Positions 6,056-6,075 of a DNA stretch of 6,075 nt are shown piece by piece. The notes beneath the pieces are model-generated. The model was not told the origin of the DNA. It ran no database searches and worked only from the letters and a program-made list of their open reading frames with translations. Positions within the stretch are counted from its first letter, which is position 1, and each line of letters begins with the position of its first letter. The stretch covers positions 1 to 6,075 of the forward strand of contig DASWBH010000272.1 in assembly GCA_036390755.1 (NCBI GenBank), given 5' to 3'. Source of the stretch: DASVHS01 sp036390755. Lineage in GTDB: Bacteria; Acidobacteriota; Thermoanaerobaculia; Gp7-AA8. A program made the position numbers and the translations under genes.

Positions 6056-6075
6056 AAGCAGAGCGCGGTGCGCAG

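Overview
The window is ordinary-looking chromosomal DNA from a high-GC, Gram-negative (diderm) bacterium. LptB and LptC homologues indicate an outer membrane with lipopolysaccharide or a similar lipid. The accA, recJ, long lptC/ostA-like gene and lptB order, together with the unusually long LptC-type protein, fits an Acidobacteriota-like genome. That taxonomic guess is an inference from memory of the families, not something the sequence proves.

Layout from left to right: (1) 1-649, minus: the lipopolysaccharide-export ATPase LptB, cut by the left window edge and lacking its C-terminus. (2) 693-2675, minus: a 660-residue membrane-anchored periplasmic protein with an LptC-type N-terminus and LptA/OstA-type repeats after it. 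(3) 2681-2760: an inverted pair of degenerate 7-bp tandem repeats. (4) 2763-4430, minus: the single-strand DNA exonuclease RecJ. (5) 4434-4497: a second inverted pair of 7-bp tandem repeats with a different unit. (6) 4504-5457, minus: acetyl-CoA carboxylase carboxyltransferase alpha subunit AccA. (7) 5477-6055, plus: a divergent 192-residue protein of unknown function. No gene-free stretch exceeds 87 bases within the window, and the last 20 bases (6056-6075) show nothing recognisable.

The four minus-strand genes read in one direction, accA to recJ to lptCA to lptB, with gaps of 73, 87 and 43 nt, and could form one transcription unit. The theme is envelope building: AccA supplies malonyl-CoA for fatty acids, and LptC/A and LptB move finished lipopolysaccharide to the outer membrane. 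RecJ is a DNA-repair enzyme sitting among them. The two gaps flanking recJ each hold a long hairpin built from heptamers, and these are the most unusual features here. I see no new defence, mobile or biosynthetic system. The items best worth checking are the heptamer hairpins, the single-chain LptC-LptA bridge and the unknown divergent gene.
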